Shown: in pieces, positions 49,434 through 57,813 of the stretch
How positions within the stretch are numbered: the first letter of the stretch is position 1
How the letters are laid out: each line of letters starts with the position of its first letter
Origin: Candidatus Pacearchaeota archaeon
GTDB lineage: Archaea > Nanoarchaeota > Nanoarchaeia > Pacearchaeales > GW2011-AR1
Assembly: GCA_023228245.1 (NCBI GenBank)
Contig: JALOBN010000013.1
Coordinates: 1-58,132 of the forward strand
Direction of reading: 5' to 3'
DNA length: 58,132 nucleotides
Position numbers and translations under genes: made by a program
Notes under the pieces: model-generated
Seen by the model: the letters and a program-made list of their open reading frames with translations, nothing else
Databases searched by the model: none
Told to the model about the DNA's origin: nothing

Positions 49434-52112
49434 ATGCCACGAGTGCAAGATGAAAAGACTAACTATGCAAATTCTTACCGTTTCCATGGATTGGATCTTA
49501 GTTCAGACGAAGGACAATCTGAAGGAACATGCCCCTGGTGTGGTCGTGAAGGTAAGTTCAGTTTGAATTTAGATACGGGGGTGTGGCGTTGTTGGGTTTG
49601 CGGGGAAGGCAACGAGAAGGGCGGGGGTAACCTGCTGGCCTTCTTACGCAAGCTATGGGACTTAAGCGATAAAGCTACAGTTGACTATGCAGACTTGTTG
49701 GAAAACCGTGGCTTGCTCTACGAAGATACGTTGATGGCTTGGGGCGCCTGTCGGTCGGTATTGACCCATGATTGGCTGATACCTGGCTATTCGGCAAAAG
49801 GGTCTTTGGACCAACTCTACAGGTACGTAGACATTGGTGATAAGAAGCGGCTTAGACCTACTCCGGGCATGAAGCACGGATTACACGGGGTGCCGTTGTA
49901 CGACAGGAATAAAACGTCTGTGTACTTGTGCGAAGGCTGCTGGGATGGTATGGCGTTGTGGGAGATGCTCAAGGGGGTAAAACACGGGGAGGATGGTAGT
50001 TTGGTAACTACAGCCAACCCTGAGCGTAGCTTGGCTGGTGAGGCGAACGTGCTGGCCATACCAAGTTGTACGGTATTCCATCCTAAGTGGGCTAGCTTGT
50101 TTGCCGGCAAGACCGTCAACCTCATGGTGCAGAACGACCACCCACGCAAGAATAAAGAGACAGGCGTGGTTTCAATGCCGGCTGGTTATGCTGGGATGCA
50201 GCGTATTGCCAAGCTATTGTATGCCGCGGATGTACCGCCAGAACAAATCAACTTCTTGCAGTGGGGGTCAGAAGGTTATAACCCTGAGTTGCCTTCTGGT
50301 TACGATGTAAGGGACCATCTAAACCTGGCAACTGATGTAGCTGGCAGGATTAAGCAACTGGGTACGTTACTGAAGAAGGTTGTGCCTGCGCCGGATGAAT
50401 GGTTTGGTGATAAGCCTAAGAAAGGCCCTGGTGGTCAGGCTTTGGAGTGTATCCATTGCAGTAAGTATTCAGAGTTGGTTAATGCTTGGCGCAAGGCACT
50501 CAAGTGGACGCCAGGGTTGGATCATGCCTTGGCAATGATGTTGGCATCTATTGCCAGTACAAAGAGTGTGGGCGACCAGTTGTGGATCAAGGTAATTGGG
50601 CCGGCTGCCTGCTTGCGTGGTGATACACCAATTTGGGATCCAGTAGATAAGACAAGCTTGACAGTCCAAGAACGGCATAGGTTGCGTAAACCATTCCATG
50701 TCTGTTCATTCCATCGCAATGGCATGGTTATCGCTGAAGCCTATCCGCCAGTGATCTATCCTCCGGTAGCAATGTATCGAGTCAACTTCAAGTCTGGTGT
50801 TGAGATGCACGTAACAGAAGGCCACCAATTTTGGGAAGCCCCTGGTTACTCGACGCTGAGCGATATTAAGGGTAGAGTTGCGCGTGCTGGTCAGTCGCCA
50901 ATCCCTCGTTATTATCAAGGGTCACTATTGCCTGATGCGGGGCCAGAGCGAATTGAAGACGATGAAATCATTTCTGTTATCCAAGAGGGTGCCGAGTGCT
51001 ACTATGACTTTCACGTACCAAACTTAAATAACTATTGGGCGCAAGGTTACTTCCATCACAACTGCGGTAAGAGTACCCTATGTGAAGCGGTCAGCGTCAA
51101 CACAGATTACGTGGTAGCCAAGAGCAGTATTCGTGGATTCCACTCTGGGTTTCGAGAGGATGGTAAAGACGGTGAAGACAATAGCCTCATCCCCTTAATA
51201 ACTGGCCGAACACTAGTTACCAAGGATGGAGACACGTTGTTGCAAAGCCCCAACCTTAGTCAGATCCTTAGTGAAGCTCGTGACTTGTACGACTGTACGG
51301 CACGCACTCACTACCGTAACAAGATGGGTAAGGATTACCAAGGCATTCGCATGACTTGGATTCTATGCGGCACCAACAGCCTACGAGCGCTTGATAGTAG
51401 TGAGTTGGGTGAGCGGTTCTTGGATTGCGTAATCATGGATCGAATTGATGATGACCTAGAAGATGAGGTACTGTGGCGAGTTGCTAACCGCACGGAACGC
51501 AACATGGCCCTAGAGAGTAATGGCAAGCCGGTGAGCCAGTATGAGCCTGAGCTAGCCTACGCGATGCAACTAACGGGCGGCTACGTAACTTGGTTGCGAG
51601 AGATTGCCCAGGAACAAATGGGTACAATTACCATGCCTGAGTGGGCTATGCGGCTCTGCACTAGACTGGGTAAGTTTACGGCCCATATGCGAGCTAGACC
51701 TAGCATAAGGCAAGAGGAGGTAGCTGAGCGGGAGTTTGCCTCAAGGCTGGTTAGCCAACTAGTGAGGGCAGCAAAATGCCTAGCCTTGGTGCTTAACGAG
51801 CCAGAGACGGATGAGAAGGTAATGAACCGTGTTAAGCAAGTAGCCCTGGATACTTCACGAGGCCAAACCCTAGCCATTGCCAACTATCTGTACCAGTCAG
51901 GGAGTGGAATGCCTGTACGTAAGCTAGGATTGCTGTTAGGGCGTAGTGAGGATAAGCTGCGTCACATGCTACGGTTCCTAAAGCAGATTGAAGTGGCAGA
52001 ACCGTTTGAGGCAAAAGTACAGCAACAGAAATCGTTATCGACGGCTATTCACTGGCGTTTAACTGACCGGATGTTTCAACTCTATCAAGACGTAACTGTA
52101 CAAGACGAGTAA
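49434..52112 (+). CDS. Primase-helicase with mini-intein
   Basis: 892 residues before splicing, 741 after. N-terminus: CPWCG and CWVCG (Cys33, 36, 53, 56) form a primase zinc ribbon. TSVYLCEGCWDGMALWEML (about 161-178) is a TOPRIM start, with further catalytic acid at VQNDHPR. The C-terminal half is an SF3/D5-like ATPase: GPAA joined to CGKSTLCEAV is Walker A, LIPLITGRTLVTKDGD and SELGERFLDC follow. Synthesises primers and unwinds DNA. The intein splits exactly the P-loop. It is followed by a helical C-terminus with a winged-helix look. Confidence 0.85.
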   Translation: MPRVQDEKTNYANSYRFHGLDLSSDEGQSEGTCPWCGREGKFSLNLDTGVWRCWVCGEGNEKGGGNLLAFLRKLWDLSDKATVDYADLLENRGLLYEDTLMAWGACRSVLTHDWLIPGYSAKGSLDQLYRYVDIGDKKRLRPTPGMKHGLHGVPLYDRNKTSVYLCEGCWDGMALWEMLKGVKHGEDGSLVTTANPERSLAGEANVLAIPSCTVFHPKWASLFAGKTVNLMVQNDHPRKNKETGVVSMPAGYAGMQRIAKLLYAADVPPEQINFLQWGSEGYNPELPSGYDVRDHLNLATDVAGRIKQLGTLLKKVVPAPDEWFGDKPKKGPGGQALECIHCSKYSELVNAWRKALKWTPGLDHALAMMLASIASTKSVGDQLWIKVIGPAACLRGDTPIWDPVDKTSLTVQERHRLRKPFHVCSFHRNGMVIAEAYPPVIYPPVAMYRVNFKSGVEMHVTEGHQFWEAPGYSTLSDIKGRVARAGQSPIPRYYQGSLLPDAGPERIEDDEIISVIQEGAECYYDFHVPNLNNYWAQGYFHHNCGKSTLCEAVSVNTDYVVAKSSIRGFHSGFREDGKDGEDNSLIPLITGRTLVTKDGDTLLQSPNLSQILSEARDLYDCTARTHYRNKMGKDYQGIRMTWILCGTNSLRALDSSELGERFLDCVIMDRIDDDLEDEVLWRVANRTERNMALESNGKPVSQYEPELAYAMQLTGGYVTWLREIAQEQMGTITMPEWAMRLCTRLGKFTAHMRARPSIRQEEVAEREFASRLVSQLVRAAKCLALVLNEPETDEKVMNRVKQVALDTSRGQTLAIANYLYQSGSGMPVRKLGLLLGRSEDKLRHMLRFLKQIEVAEPFEAKVQQQKSLSTAIHWRLTDRMFQLYQDVTVQDE
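50610..51062 (+). other. Mini-intein (151 residues) in the P-loop
   Basis: Begins CLRGDTPIW (block A, Cys1), has VTEGHQFW (block B Thr-x2-His), YYDFHVPNLNNYWAQG (block F) and ends FHHN before Cys+1. Exact excision restores GPAACGKST. No homing endonuclease domain is present. The codon frame is continuous through both junctions. Confidence 0.85.
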
Positions 52113-52120
52113 GGGAGGAG

Positions 52121-52336
52121 ATGATGCCTTCATACACACTGCAATTCAAGGCTCAAGGTGTTAAGCACAGGTTGGCTTCAATCGACGCGCCTTGTGCTAA
52201 CGATGCAGAGCAAGTAATTCAACGTACCCACCATATTGATCCTGGTACGTTAGACATCTGTCGGGCAGAGGTAGAGATAACTGATAACCCTCGCTCCCGC
52301 CAAGTTCGTGACACTCCAGAGAAGATTATTCATTAG
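52121..52336 (+). CDS. Small hypothetical protein
   Basis: 71 residues; two ATG codons in tandem after AGGGAGGAG (the second, at 52124, is better spaced). YTLQFKAQGVKHRLASIDAP then a helix and RAEVEITDNPRSR. Function unknown. Confidence 0.5.
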   Translation: MMPSYTLQFKAQGVKHRLASIDAPCANDAEQVIQRTHHIDPGTLDICRAEVEITDNPRSRQVRDTPEKIIH

Positions 52337-52351
52337 CCATTGGAGCCCATC

Positions 52352-52795
52352 TTGCCCAGCATTGATGCACCGAAAATCCTAACCCATTATTGGCAAACTT
52401 CAGATCACAATACTGTTCAGTTGTACCAAGGTAATAGCTTGGATGTGTTGAAGCAACTACCTGACCAATCAGTTCACACGGTTGTCACTTCGCCACCTTA
52501 CTGGGGTTTGCGAGATTATGGTACAGACAAGTCACTTGAAATCGGCAGTGAGGCAACACCTCAAGAGTTTGTGCAGGTAATGGTTACGTTGTTTCATGAG
52601 GTGCGTCGAGTGTTACGCAACGATGGAACTTTGTGGCTCAACTTGGGATCGAGTTATTGGGCTGGTTCAATTATGAGCGAGGGTAACGAATCCATTACGC
52701 TGAGAGATGATCTTACGCCCGATCAAATTCAATATGTTCTTGCCGAGCTTGCAACGCATTTCCGCAAGTGCGGTAAAATAGCTAAACCAAACTGA
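52352..52795 (+). CDS. DNA methyltransferase, N-terminal part (interrupted gene)
   Basis: Reads MPSIDAPKILTHYW from a TTG with GGAG six bases upstream. VQLYQGNSLDVLKQLPDQS and VVTSPPYWGLRDYG (motif IV, SPPY) show a beta-type N4-cytosine/N6-adenine DNA methyltransferase; LWLNLGSSYWAG is the following conserved part. Homology ends near 52670, exactly where an antisense HNH gene ends, and the frame then runs out at 52795. The second half follows at 53389. Motif order IV before I fits class beta. Confidence 0.75.
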   Translation: MPSIDAPKILTHYWQTSDHNTVQLYQGNSLDVLKQLPDQSVHTVVTSPPYWGLRDYGTDKSLEIGSEATPQEFVQVMVTLFHEVRRVLRNDGTLWLNLGSSYWAGSIMSEGNESITLRDDLTPDQIQYVLAELATHFRKCGKIAKPN

Positions 52796-53377
52796 CTCGT
52801 TAGTGTTAACCCGGCTATTGCACCCTTTACAAGTCGTAACTAAGTTATCTGGTTTATGATTGTTGTGGCTGTAGTCAATATGGTGAACGCTGTGAATATA
52901 TCCGGATTCATTTTCTGTAATGCCGCAGAGCTGGCACGTAAAATTATCTCGCTTGCGAATTGCCCTTTTCAAGGAAGCATCAAATCCTGGGGTATACTTT
53001 CCACCACAGCCTCCTCGCCACATTGGATTAGAATCACCAAAGGAGCTAACCTTGGCCCTCCATTTAGGATCTTGTGCTAGTTTTAACCCCCGTTGGCGAA
53101 ATTGCTCACGCATTTCTAGCGTCCAAGCAGATGCAATTTTGGATTTGGTTTCTGCAGAGTGCTTCCACCCTGATCGTTTTGGAACCCCTTTCAACTTGTC
53201 AGACATTGCCTTTCTGTGACTCTGGGTTCGATAGTAACTGGACTTACCTTTTCGTTTAGCTGCCATAGCTGCACGATATTCTGGTGTTCTTTGACTAGCA
53301 AGAAAACAACGTCGGCAGACTTTAGACTGACGATGCTTACGTTTTCCACAGATTGGGCAACGGTATCGCATGACCAT
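52667..53377 (-). CDS. HNH endonuclease, antisense insertion in the methyltransferase
   Basis: 236 residues. YRCPICGK and CRRC (N-terminal zinc ribbon), KGVPKRSGWKHSAETKSKIA (NUMOD3-like DNA-binding repeat), FGDSNPMWRGG and FTCQLCG ... HHIDYSHNNHKPDNLVTTC, an HNH core (His-His, Asn, Cys pair). The gene fills the whole gap between the two methyltransferase parts on the opposite strand. A second ATG at 53371 is possible. Typical mobile endonuclease gene of phages. Confidence 0.85.
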   Translation of the reverse strand: MVMRYRCPICGKRKHRQSKVCRRCFLASQRTPEYRAAMAAKRKGKSSYYRTQSHRKAMSDKLKGVPKRSGWKHSAETKSKIASAWTLEMREQFRQRGLKLAQDPKWRAKVSSFGDSNPMWRGGCGGKYTPGFDASLKRAIRKRDNFTCQLCGITENESGYIHSVHHIDYSHNNHKPDNLVTTCKGCNSRVNTNESVWFSYFTALAEMRCKLGKNILNLIGRKIISQRNGFVTLAHN

Positions 53378-53388
53378 AGGAGACTCCT

Positions 53389-54306
53389 GTGCATCTTACA
53401 CTAAGCAAAGCTGACGTACCGACTAACCTGCAAAAGTATTTTACCGCTACCAAGCCGGTTTATAAATCCGGAGACTTAGTTGACATACCCCACTTGGTTG
53501 CTTTAGCATTACAGGCAGATGGTTGGATACTACGCCAGGACATAATTTGGGCGAAACCAAGTCCGATGCCGGAGTCAGTTAGGAATCGTTGCACCAAGGC
53601 CCACGAGTACATTTTCTTGTTTGTGAAGAAGATGGGGTACTTTTACGATGCTGAGGCAATTAAGGATAAGTCCATCAAACCTACACTATGGCTAGGTGAA
53701 CAGTTTAAGTGTGGAGACAAGACTATTCACCACAAGTCAGCCAAGCACACAACCCCAGATCAAGAAGATGGGTTGCAGAACAAGAACCGAAGGTCTGTAT
53801 GGACTGTGTCTAGTCAAGGCTACAGCGGGGCGCATTTTGCGACCTACCCGCCTAAGCTGATTGAGCCTTGCATTAAGGCAGGAACTAGTGAGAAGGGCTG
53901 TTGTGCTGAGTGTGGTGCCCCTTGGGTAAGGGTAGTAGAGGAGAAGAAGCTAACCAGAGAACGACCCAATGATTACGTCAAGCGTACTGGAGAGAAGGGT
54001 ACTGGCAACTCATGTGCTAATAGTGTAGCGGGGGTAGACGTGAAGACTGTTGGTTGGAAGCCTACCTGTAAGTGCAATGCAGATGTTGTGCCTTGCGTTG
54101 TTCTTGATCCATTTATTGGGAGTGGAACAACGTGTTGTGTAGCAATCAGTCTTGGTAGGAATTCAATTGGTATTGACTTAAGTAAGCAGTACCTGGATCA
54201 CAATGCCATACCACGCATCTCTGGGGAGTTGCTGGCTAGACCATCGCTAGCCCACTTGGTAGGTAGAAAGCCTAAGAAGCTCAACCTTGGTAAGAAACTG
54301 GCTTAA
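53389..54306 (+). CDS. DNA methyltransferase, C-terminal part
   Basis: 305 residues from GTG. QADGWILRQDIIWAKPSPMP, RCTKAHEYIFLFVK and DPFIGSGTTCCVAISLGRNS (motif I) are standard for class beta DNA methyltransferases. A Cys-rich zinc-like patch (CCAECGAPW, CKCNAD) precedes motif I. The in-frame codon 53377 is a stop, so this part has no link to the N-terminal part unless the insertion is removed or it reassociates as a split enzyme. Confidence 0.75.
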   Translation: MHLTLSKADVPTNLQKYFTATKPVYKSGDLVDIPHLVALALQADGWILRQDIIWAKPSPMPESVRNRCTKAHEYIFLFVKKMGYFYDAEAIKDKSIKPTLWLGEQFKCGDKTIHHKSAKHTTPDQEDGLQNKNRRSVWTVSSQGYSGAHFATYPPKLIEPCIKAGTSEKGCCAECGAPWVRVVEEKKLTRERPNDYVKRTGEKGTGNSCANSVAGVDVKTVGWKPTCKCNADVVPCVVLDPFIGSGTTCCVAISLGRNSIGIDLSKQYLDHNAIPRISGELLARPSLAHLVGRKPKKLNLGKKLA

Positions 54307-54332
54307 TCCAATGTTGAATTTTAACTTGCCTT

Positions 54333-54383
54333 CTATATATATATATATATATTATAGTAGGGTGCTCCAAGGTATAGTATAAT
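54333..54383 (+). promoter_or_regulatory. AT microsatellite and promoter
   Basis: A run of about ten TA units lies at 54333-54352, then AGTATAAT (-10 at 54378-54383) about 90 bases upstream of the next gene. The 160-base gap holds no gene. Confidence 0.45.
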
Positions 54384-54470
54384 GGGTATAGGCTAGTAGG
54401 TAAATAGCAAAAACGTACAAAACGCAAAAACCTATACTAAGGCTAGGGTTAAGGGGCATTGAGGCAATTT

Positions 54471-54770
54471 ATGTACGTAATCGACTCGGCAACCATTCTT
54501 GCTGCATCTCTACTAAACCAAGAAGCAGTTAGCCTGAAGGAATTGAAGTTGCTGGCATCTAAGGTTAGGCGGGCATTACCCAAATTTCTAGTGGACTTAT
54601 CTCATCAGGCAATAAGCACGGCTATTGAAGATTACCCAAACGCATTTCACCGACTAGATGATTTTACGATTGCTAGAGGACCAACCATTGATGCCAAGTT
54701 TGTTGACTTGTTTTTCGTTCAGTCTCTTCCAGAAGAATCAAGAGCCAAGTTTCTCAACTGCTTCAACTAA
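54471..54770 (+). CDS. Hypothetical helical protein
   Basis: 99 residues; ATG chosen with GAGG six bases away (an in-frame TTG at 54459 is an alternative). Helical (ELKLLASKVRRALPKFLVD, then AISTAIEDYPNAFHRL). No family recognised. Confidence 0.5.
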   Translation: MYVIDSATILAASLLNQEAVSLKELKLLASKVRRALPKFLVDLSHQAISTAIEDYPNAFHRLDDFTIARGPTIDAKFVDLFFVQSLPEESRAKFLNCFN

Positions 54771-54782
54771 TACCTAAATGAG

Positions 54783-55373
54783 ATGGAGATGGATTGGCTA
54801 TCGATTGTAACTGCGCCACGTGATGGCACTGTGGTACTTACTGATGAAGGCACTGCCCGGTATGTTTCACGAGATCATTGGGCATCGCCAGTTACCGAGG
54901 GTTGGTATCTCTCAGACACAAGTGGGAACATCCCAAGCTGTGCCGACAACGGTATGGGTGTCTCGTCTATAGAACCAACTCTGTGGATGTCATTGCCTGT
55001 TCAAAGACCAGACGAAATCTTAGATGAAGACCAAGAAGCCCTGACCAAATTGTCGGTCAAAGAGTTGTACGCCAAAGACCATAAGATTATGGCAGAGATT
55101 GTTCAACGACGTTTGGAATTCTTACATCGAATGGCATCGCAGTCTTCTCTATCTGCACAACAAGTTCAATCCTATGTTGATAAGGGGCGGTCAGCTTTCC
55201 CTCTACCTATGGCTGATTGGGCTGCTGTGACTCTTGGTATCAAGGAGGACAGAATTACCTTAGCTAAAGATGGGGGCGTCGCTTTCTACCCCATCATCGC
55301 CCCAACCAAAGAAACCGAAACGGATGAATACTTGGAATTGTTCAAACCAGAAGTAAGGTCTAGGAAAGTCTAA
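54783..55373 (+). CDS. Hypothetical protein with TAPRDGT motif
   Basis: 196 residues. WLSIVTAPRDGTVVLTDEGT starts a small Trp-rich beta domain common in phage proteins of the DUF551-like kind. A helical region and acidic end follow. Function unknown. Overlaps the FkbM gene by one base. Confidence 0.55.
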   Translation: MEMDWLSIVTAPRDGTVVLTDEGTARYVSRDHWASPVTEGWYLSDTSGNIPSCADNGMGVSSIEPTLWMSLPVQRPDEILDEDQEALTKLSVKELYAKDHKIMAEIVQRRLEFLHRMASQSSLSAQQVQSYVDKGRSAFPLPMADWAAVTLGIKEDRITLAKDGGVAFYPIIAPTKETETDEYLELFKPEVRSRKV

Positions 55374-56476
55374 TGACTCAATCACCAATCAAACCGAAAT
55401 TTCCTGTTTTGATCTTTGGGGCAGGATCACTAGGACGAAAGGTATTGGCTGACCTGCGCGCTAACGGTATTGAACCAGTTGCCTTCATGGACAACAATCA
55501 GCAACTGTGGTACACAACGATTGACGGCTTGACAGTTGTTCCACCAGAAGAGGCCCTATTGCGATATGGAACAGGAGTGGTTTGCGTGGTGGCTGTCTAT
55601 AACCACTCTCAGGTTAGGAGTCAACTGCGAACCTTGGGTTTCAGGCTTGTTAATCAGTTCTCCAAGGCGTACCGGGATTGGATACCATCAGCATTACCTT
55701 TCTATTGCCTGGAGAAAGACAACCAGACAATCCTAGATAACAGAGAGTCTGCGGTTGCCGCCTCTGATTTGTGGGATGATGAAACATCTAGGGATTACTA
55801 CAACAGTCAGTTGCTTTGGCATGATGACTTAGCTACTGGTTGTCTACCGCAACCTTGTCCAGCCTGGCAGACCTATTTTCCACCAGACTTGGTACAATTA
55901 CGAGATGATGAAGTCTTCGGGGATTGTGGCGCTTACAACGGTGATACGCTACTCGCACTTCTGTACAAGACTGGGGGTAAGTTCAAGGGGTATCATGCCT
56001 TCGAGCCAGACCCAAGTAACTACAAGTTACTACGAAATACAGTCAACAGTTTAGACACCTCGATGTGGGGTAGAATTGGCACTAGACAGCTAGCCGTGTC
56101 AGATCACGTAGGAAAATTAGCCTTTGAGGCAAAGGGCAGTGTAACCTCAACAGTAGCCAATTCTTCTTCACTGGAGATACCGTGTTTCAGTTTGGATGGT
56201 TACTACGATGTTACATGCCTTGAGCCTCCCACTTACATCAAGATGGATATTGAAGGGCATGAGCTACAGGCTTTAGCTGGAGCAAAAGGTATCATTCAGC
56301 GGCATCAACCAATCTTGGCGATCTGCACTTATCACCACCTAAGTGATTTGTGGAGGCTTCCTCTCACTATCAAGGAGTCCAATCCTAGCTACAAAATGTT
56401 CTTCAGAATGTATGCTGAGGATTGTTGGGAGTCTGTGTGTTACGCAATTCCAGAACATCGTCTTATCAAGCCGTAA
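55373..56476 (+). CDS. Two-domain protein: Rossmann N-terminus plus FkbM methyltransferase
   Basis: 367 residues. Residues 9-110 (FPVLIFGAGSLGRKVLADL, VAFMDNNQ) form a NAD-type Rossmann module as found fused to sugar-modifying enzymes. Residues 170-367 are FkbM-like: FGDCGAYNGDTLLALLYK (motif I), YHAFEPDPSNYKLL, IKMDIEGHELQALAGAK. FkbM enzymes O-methylate sugars or polyketides. It is far from the glycan cluster but fits it chemically. Confidence 0.8.
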   Translation: MTQSPIKPKFPVLIFGAGSLGRKVLADLRANGIEPVAFMDNNQQLWYTTIDGLTVVPPEEALLRYGTGVVCVVAVYNHSQVRSQLRTLGFRLVNQFSKAYRDWIPSALPFYCLEKDNQTILDNRESAVAASDLWDDETSRDYYNSQLLWHDDLATGCLPQPCPAWQTYFPPDLVQLRDDEVFGDCGAYNGDTLLALLYKTGGKFKGYHAFEPDPSNYKLLRNTVNSLDTSMWGRIGTRQLAVSDHVGKLAFEAKGSVTSTVANSSSLEIPCFSLDGYYDVTCLEPPTYIKMDIEGHELQALAGAKGIIQRHQPILAICTYHHLSDLWRLPLTIKESNPSYKMFFRMYAEDCWESVCYAIPEHRLIKP

Positions 56477-56488
56477 GGTGGGTTAGCT

Positions 56489-56578
56489 ATGGATAACTAT
56501 GGGCCAGGACTGTTTGTCATTGGGTTTATGGCAGTTTCACTGTTACTATTTATCTACTGTGTTTTCTGGGAGAACTGA
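56489..56578 (+). CDS. Tiny single-TM peptide
   Basis: 29 residues: MDNYGPG then one hydrophobic helix and WEN. It ends two bases before the protease start, so coupled. A small inhibitor, membrane anchor or holin-type partner of the protease is possible but unproven. Confidence 0.4.
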   Translation: MDNYGPGLFVIGFMAVSLLLFIYCVFWEN

Positions 56579-56579
56579 A

Positions 56580-57380
56580 ATGGCGAATCGAGCATTGCTG
56601 GTTGGTATCAACAAGTATCCCTCTGCGCCGTTGCAAGGCTGCGTCAACGATGTAGAGGATGTAGCAAACTTCCTCGTGGGCCGTTGCGATTTCAAGCCTG
56701 GGGAAATCATTATCATTACGGATGAGAGGGCTACCCACGATAACATTTCAGATGCCCTAGTAGACTGGATTGTTCATCCTTCTAGACCTGGGGATAGATT
56801 ATTCTTTCACAACAGCAGTCATGGTACAGAGATGCTGGTTGATGGAGAGATGCACGATGCTATCTGCCCTGTTGATTTTGACTTCTCTTTGGAAACCGCA
56901 TTGATTGATGAAGACTTTAGGGAGATATTTCGGCAGATTGCACCGGGAGTGGCGTTCAATTGGGTCGCTGATAGTTGCTTCTCTGGTGATCTAGCTCGAA
57001 AGTTGCCGCCCAAATACAACAGAGGTTGTCATATTACCCCTAGAACATTCCCTATGCCCTTTGACTTAGCTTGGAGTGTGCAGGCAGCTAAACTTAGAGG
57101 GGCAACAACTTCCAAGTTGTCTGTAGCTGTCGAGCACCTTAACGGAGCCCTCATTAGTGGTTGTGCTACAGACCAAACCAGCGCCGATGCTTACATTGAG
57201 GATAGGTATAATGGGGCTTGTACTTACGCTTTGCTAAAGGCACTGAAAGCAAGTCCTGCTGAACCACTGACGAAGATTGTTGCTACGATGAATGATTGGA
57301 TGGATGCTAACGAATACGATCAAGACCCGCAGTTGAAGGGAAATCCTGAGATTTGCGGCAAACCGTGGCTCACAATTTAG
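56580..57380 (+). CDS. Metacaspase-like protease (peptidase C14)
   Basis: 266 residues. RALLVGINKYPSAPLQGCVN is the caspase-hemoglobinase fold start; FFHNSSHGTEM has the catalytic His81 and NWVADSCFSGDL the catalytic Cys133, in the usual order. The ALISGCATDQTSAD strand and CTYALLKAL helix are typical of metacaspases/orthocaspases. No N-terminal prodomain is present. Cleaves after Arg/Lys in known metacaspases. Rare in phages; it may counter host defence, act in lysis, or process virion proteins. Confidence 0.8.
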   Translation: MANRALLVGINKYPSAPLQGCVNDVEDVANFLVGRCDFKPGEIIIITDERATHDNISDALVDWIVHPSRPGDRLFFHNSSHGTEMLVDGEMHDAICPVDFDFSLETALIDEDFREIFRQIAPGVAFNWVADSCFSGDLARKLPPKYNRGCHITPRTFPMPFDLAWSVQAAKLRGATTSKLSVAVEHLNGALISGCATDQTSADAYIEDRYNGACTYALLKALKASPAEPLTKIVATMNDWMDANEYDQDPQLKGNPEICGKPWLTI

Positions 57381-57388
57381 GTAACATC

Positions 57389-57763
57389 ATGCCTGACCTA
57401 CCACAACGCCCGTTAGTACCGATTCGCTGGAATTGTCTGTTATGTGGGACGTGCCACGAAACATACAGAGAAGGCATTGTGCATTGCGCGGCGTGTGGAG
57501 CAGAACAGCAGCTTGCCGTTACGGAGGAGGCAGTAATGAACCCACTACCCCAACGCCTGCGCGACCTGGCAGTGTATTTGGCCCCTAAAGACGGAGTAAC
57601 GTGTATCGAGGCGGCGGAGGTGATCGAGTCATATGGCCGACTGGCGGATGGAACAATTCCGCGTCCGAAGCAGCGGGTGTATTTCCCGCCTGGCTATTGC
57701 GAGTACGACAACGATGGGATCGTGCATCTCGCGGTGTCATACGAGGGAGGTTTGCGCCGATGA
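57389..57763 (+). CDS. Zinc-ribbon protein
   Basis: 124 residues. CLLCGTCHETY and CAACGAEQQ form a zinc ribbon; the second half (about residue 50 on) starts with MNPLPQRLRDLAVYLAP, preceded by its own GGAGGAG box at 57525, so a separate shorter product is possible. The second half has higher GC than genes to the left. Confidence 0.55.
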   Translation: MPDLPQRPLVPIRWNCLLCGTCHETYREGIVHCAACGAEQQLAVTEEAVMNPLPQRLRDLAVYLAPKDGVTCIEAAEVIESYGRLADGTIPRPKQRVYFPPGYCEYDNDGIVHLAVSYEGGLRR

Positions 57764-57813
57764 AGGACGCTTACAGCACCGAGCAAGCAGCCAAGGCGAA
57801 GGAGAAGCGATGA
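57760..57813 (+). CDS. Micro-ORF (17 residues)
   Basis: MKDAYSTEQAAKAKEKR, coupled by ATGA to both neighbours and preceded by GAGGGAGG. Lys/Ala-rich; may be a real small peptide or only a coupling device for the next gene. Confidence 0.3.
   Translation: MKDAYSTEQAAKAKEKR

Noticed and set aside
57200..57222. AGGTATAAT promoter-like site inside the metacaspase gene
   Set aside because: It encodes in-frame metacaspase residues and no gene starts shortly downstream.
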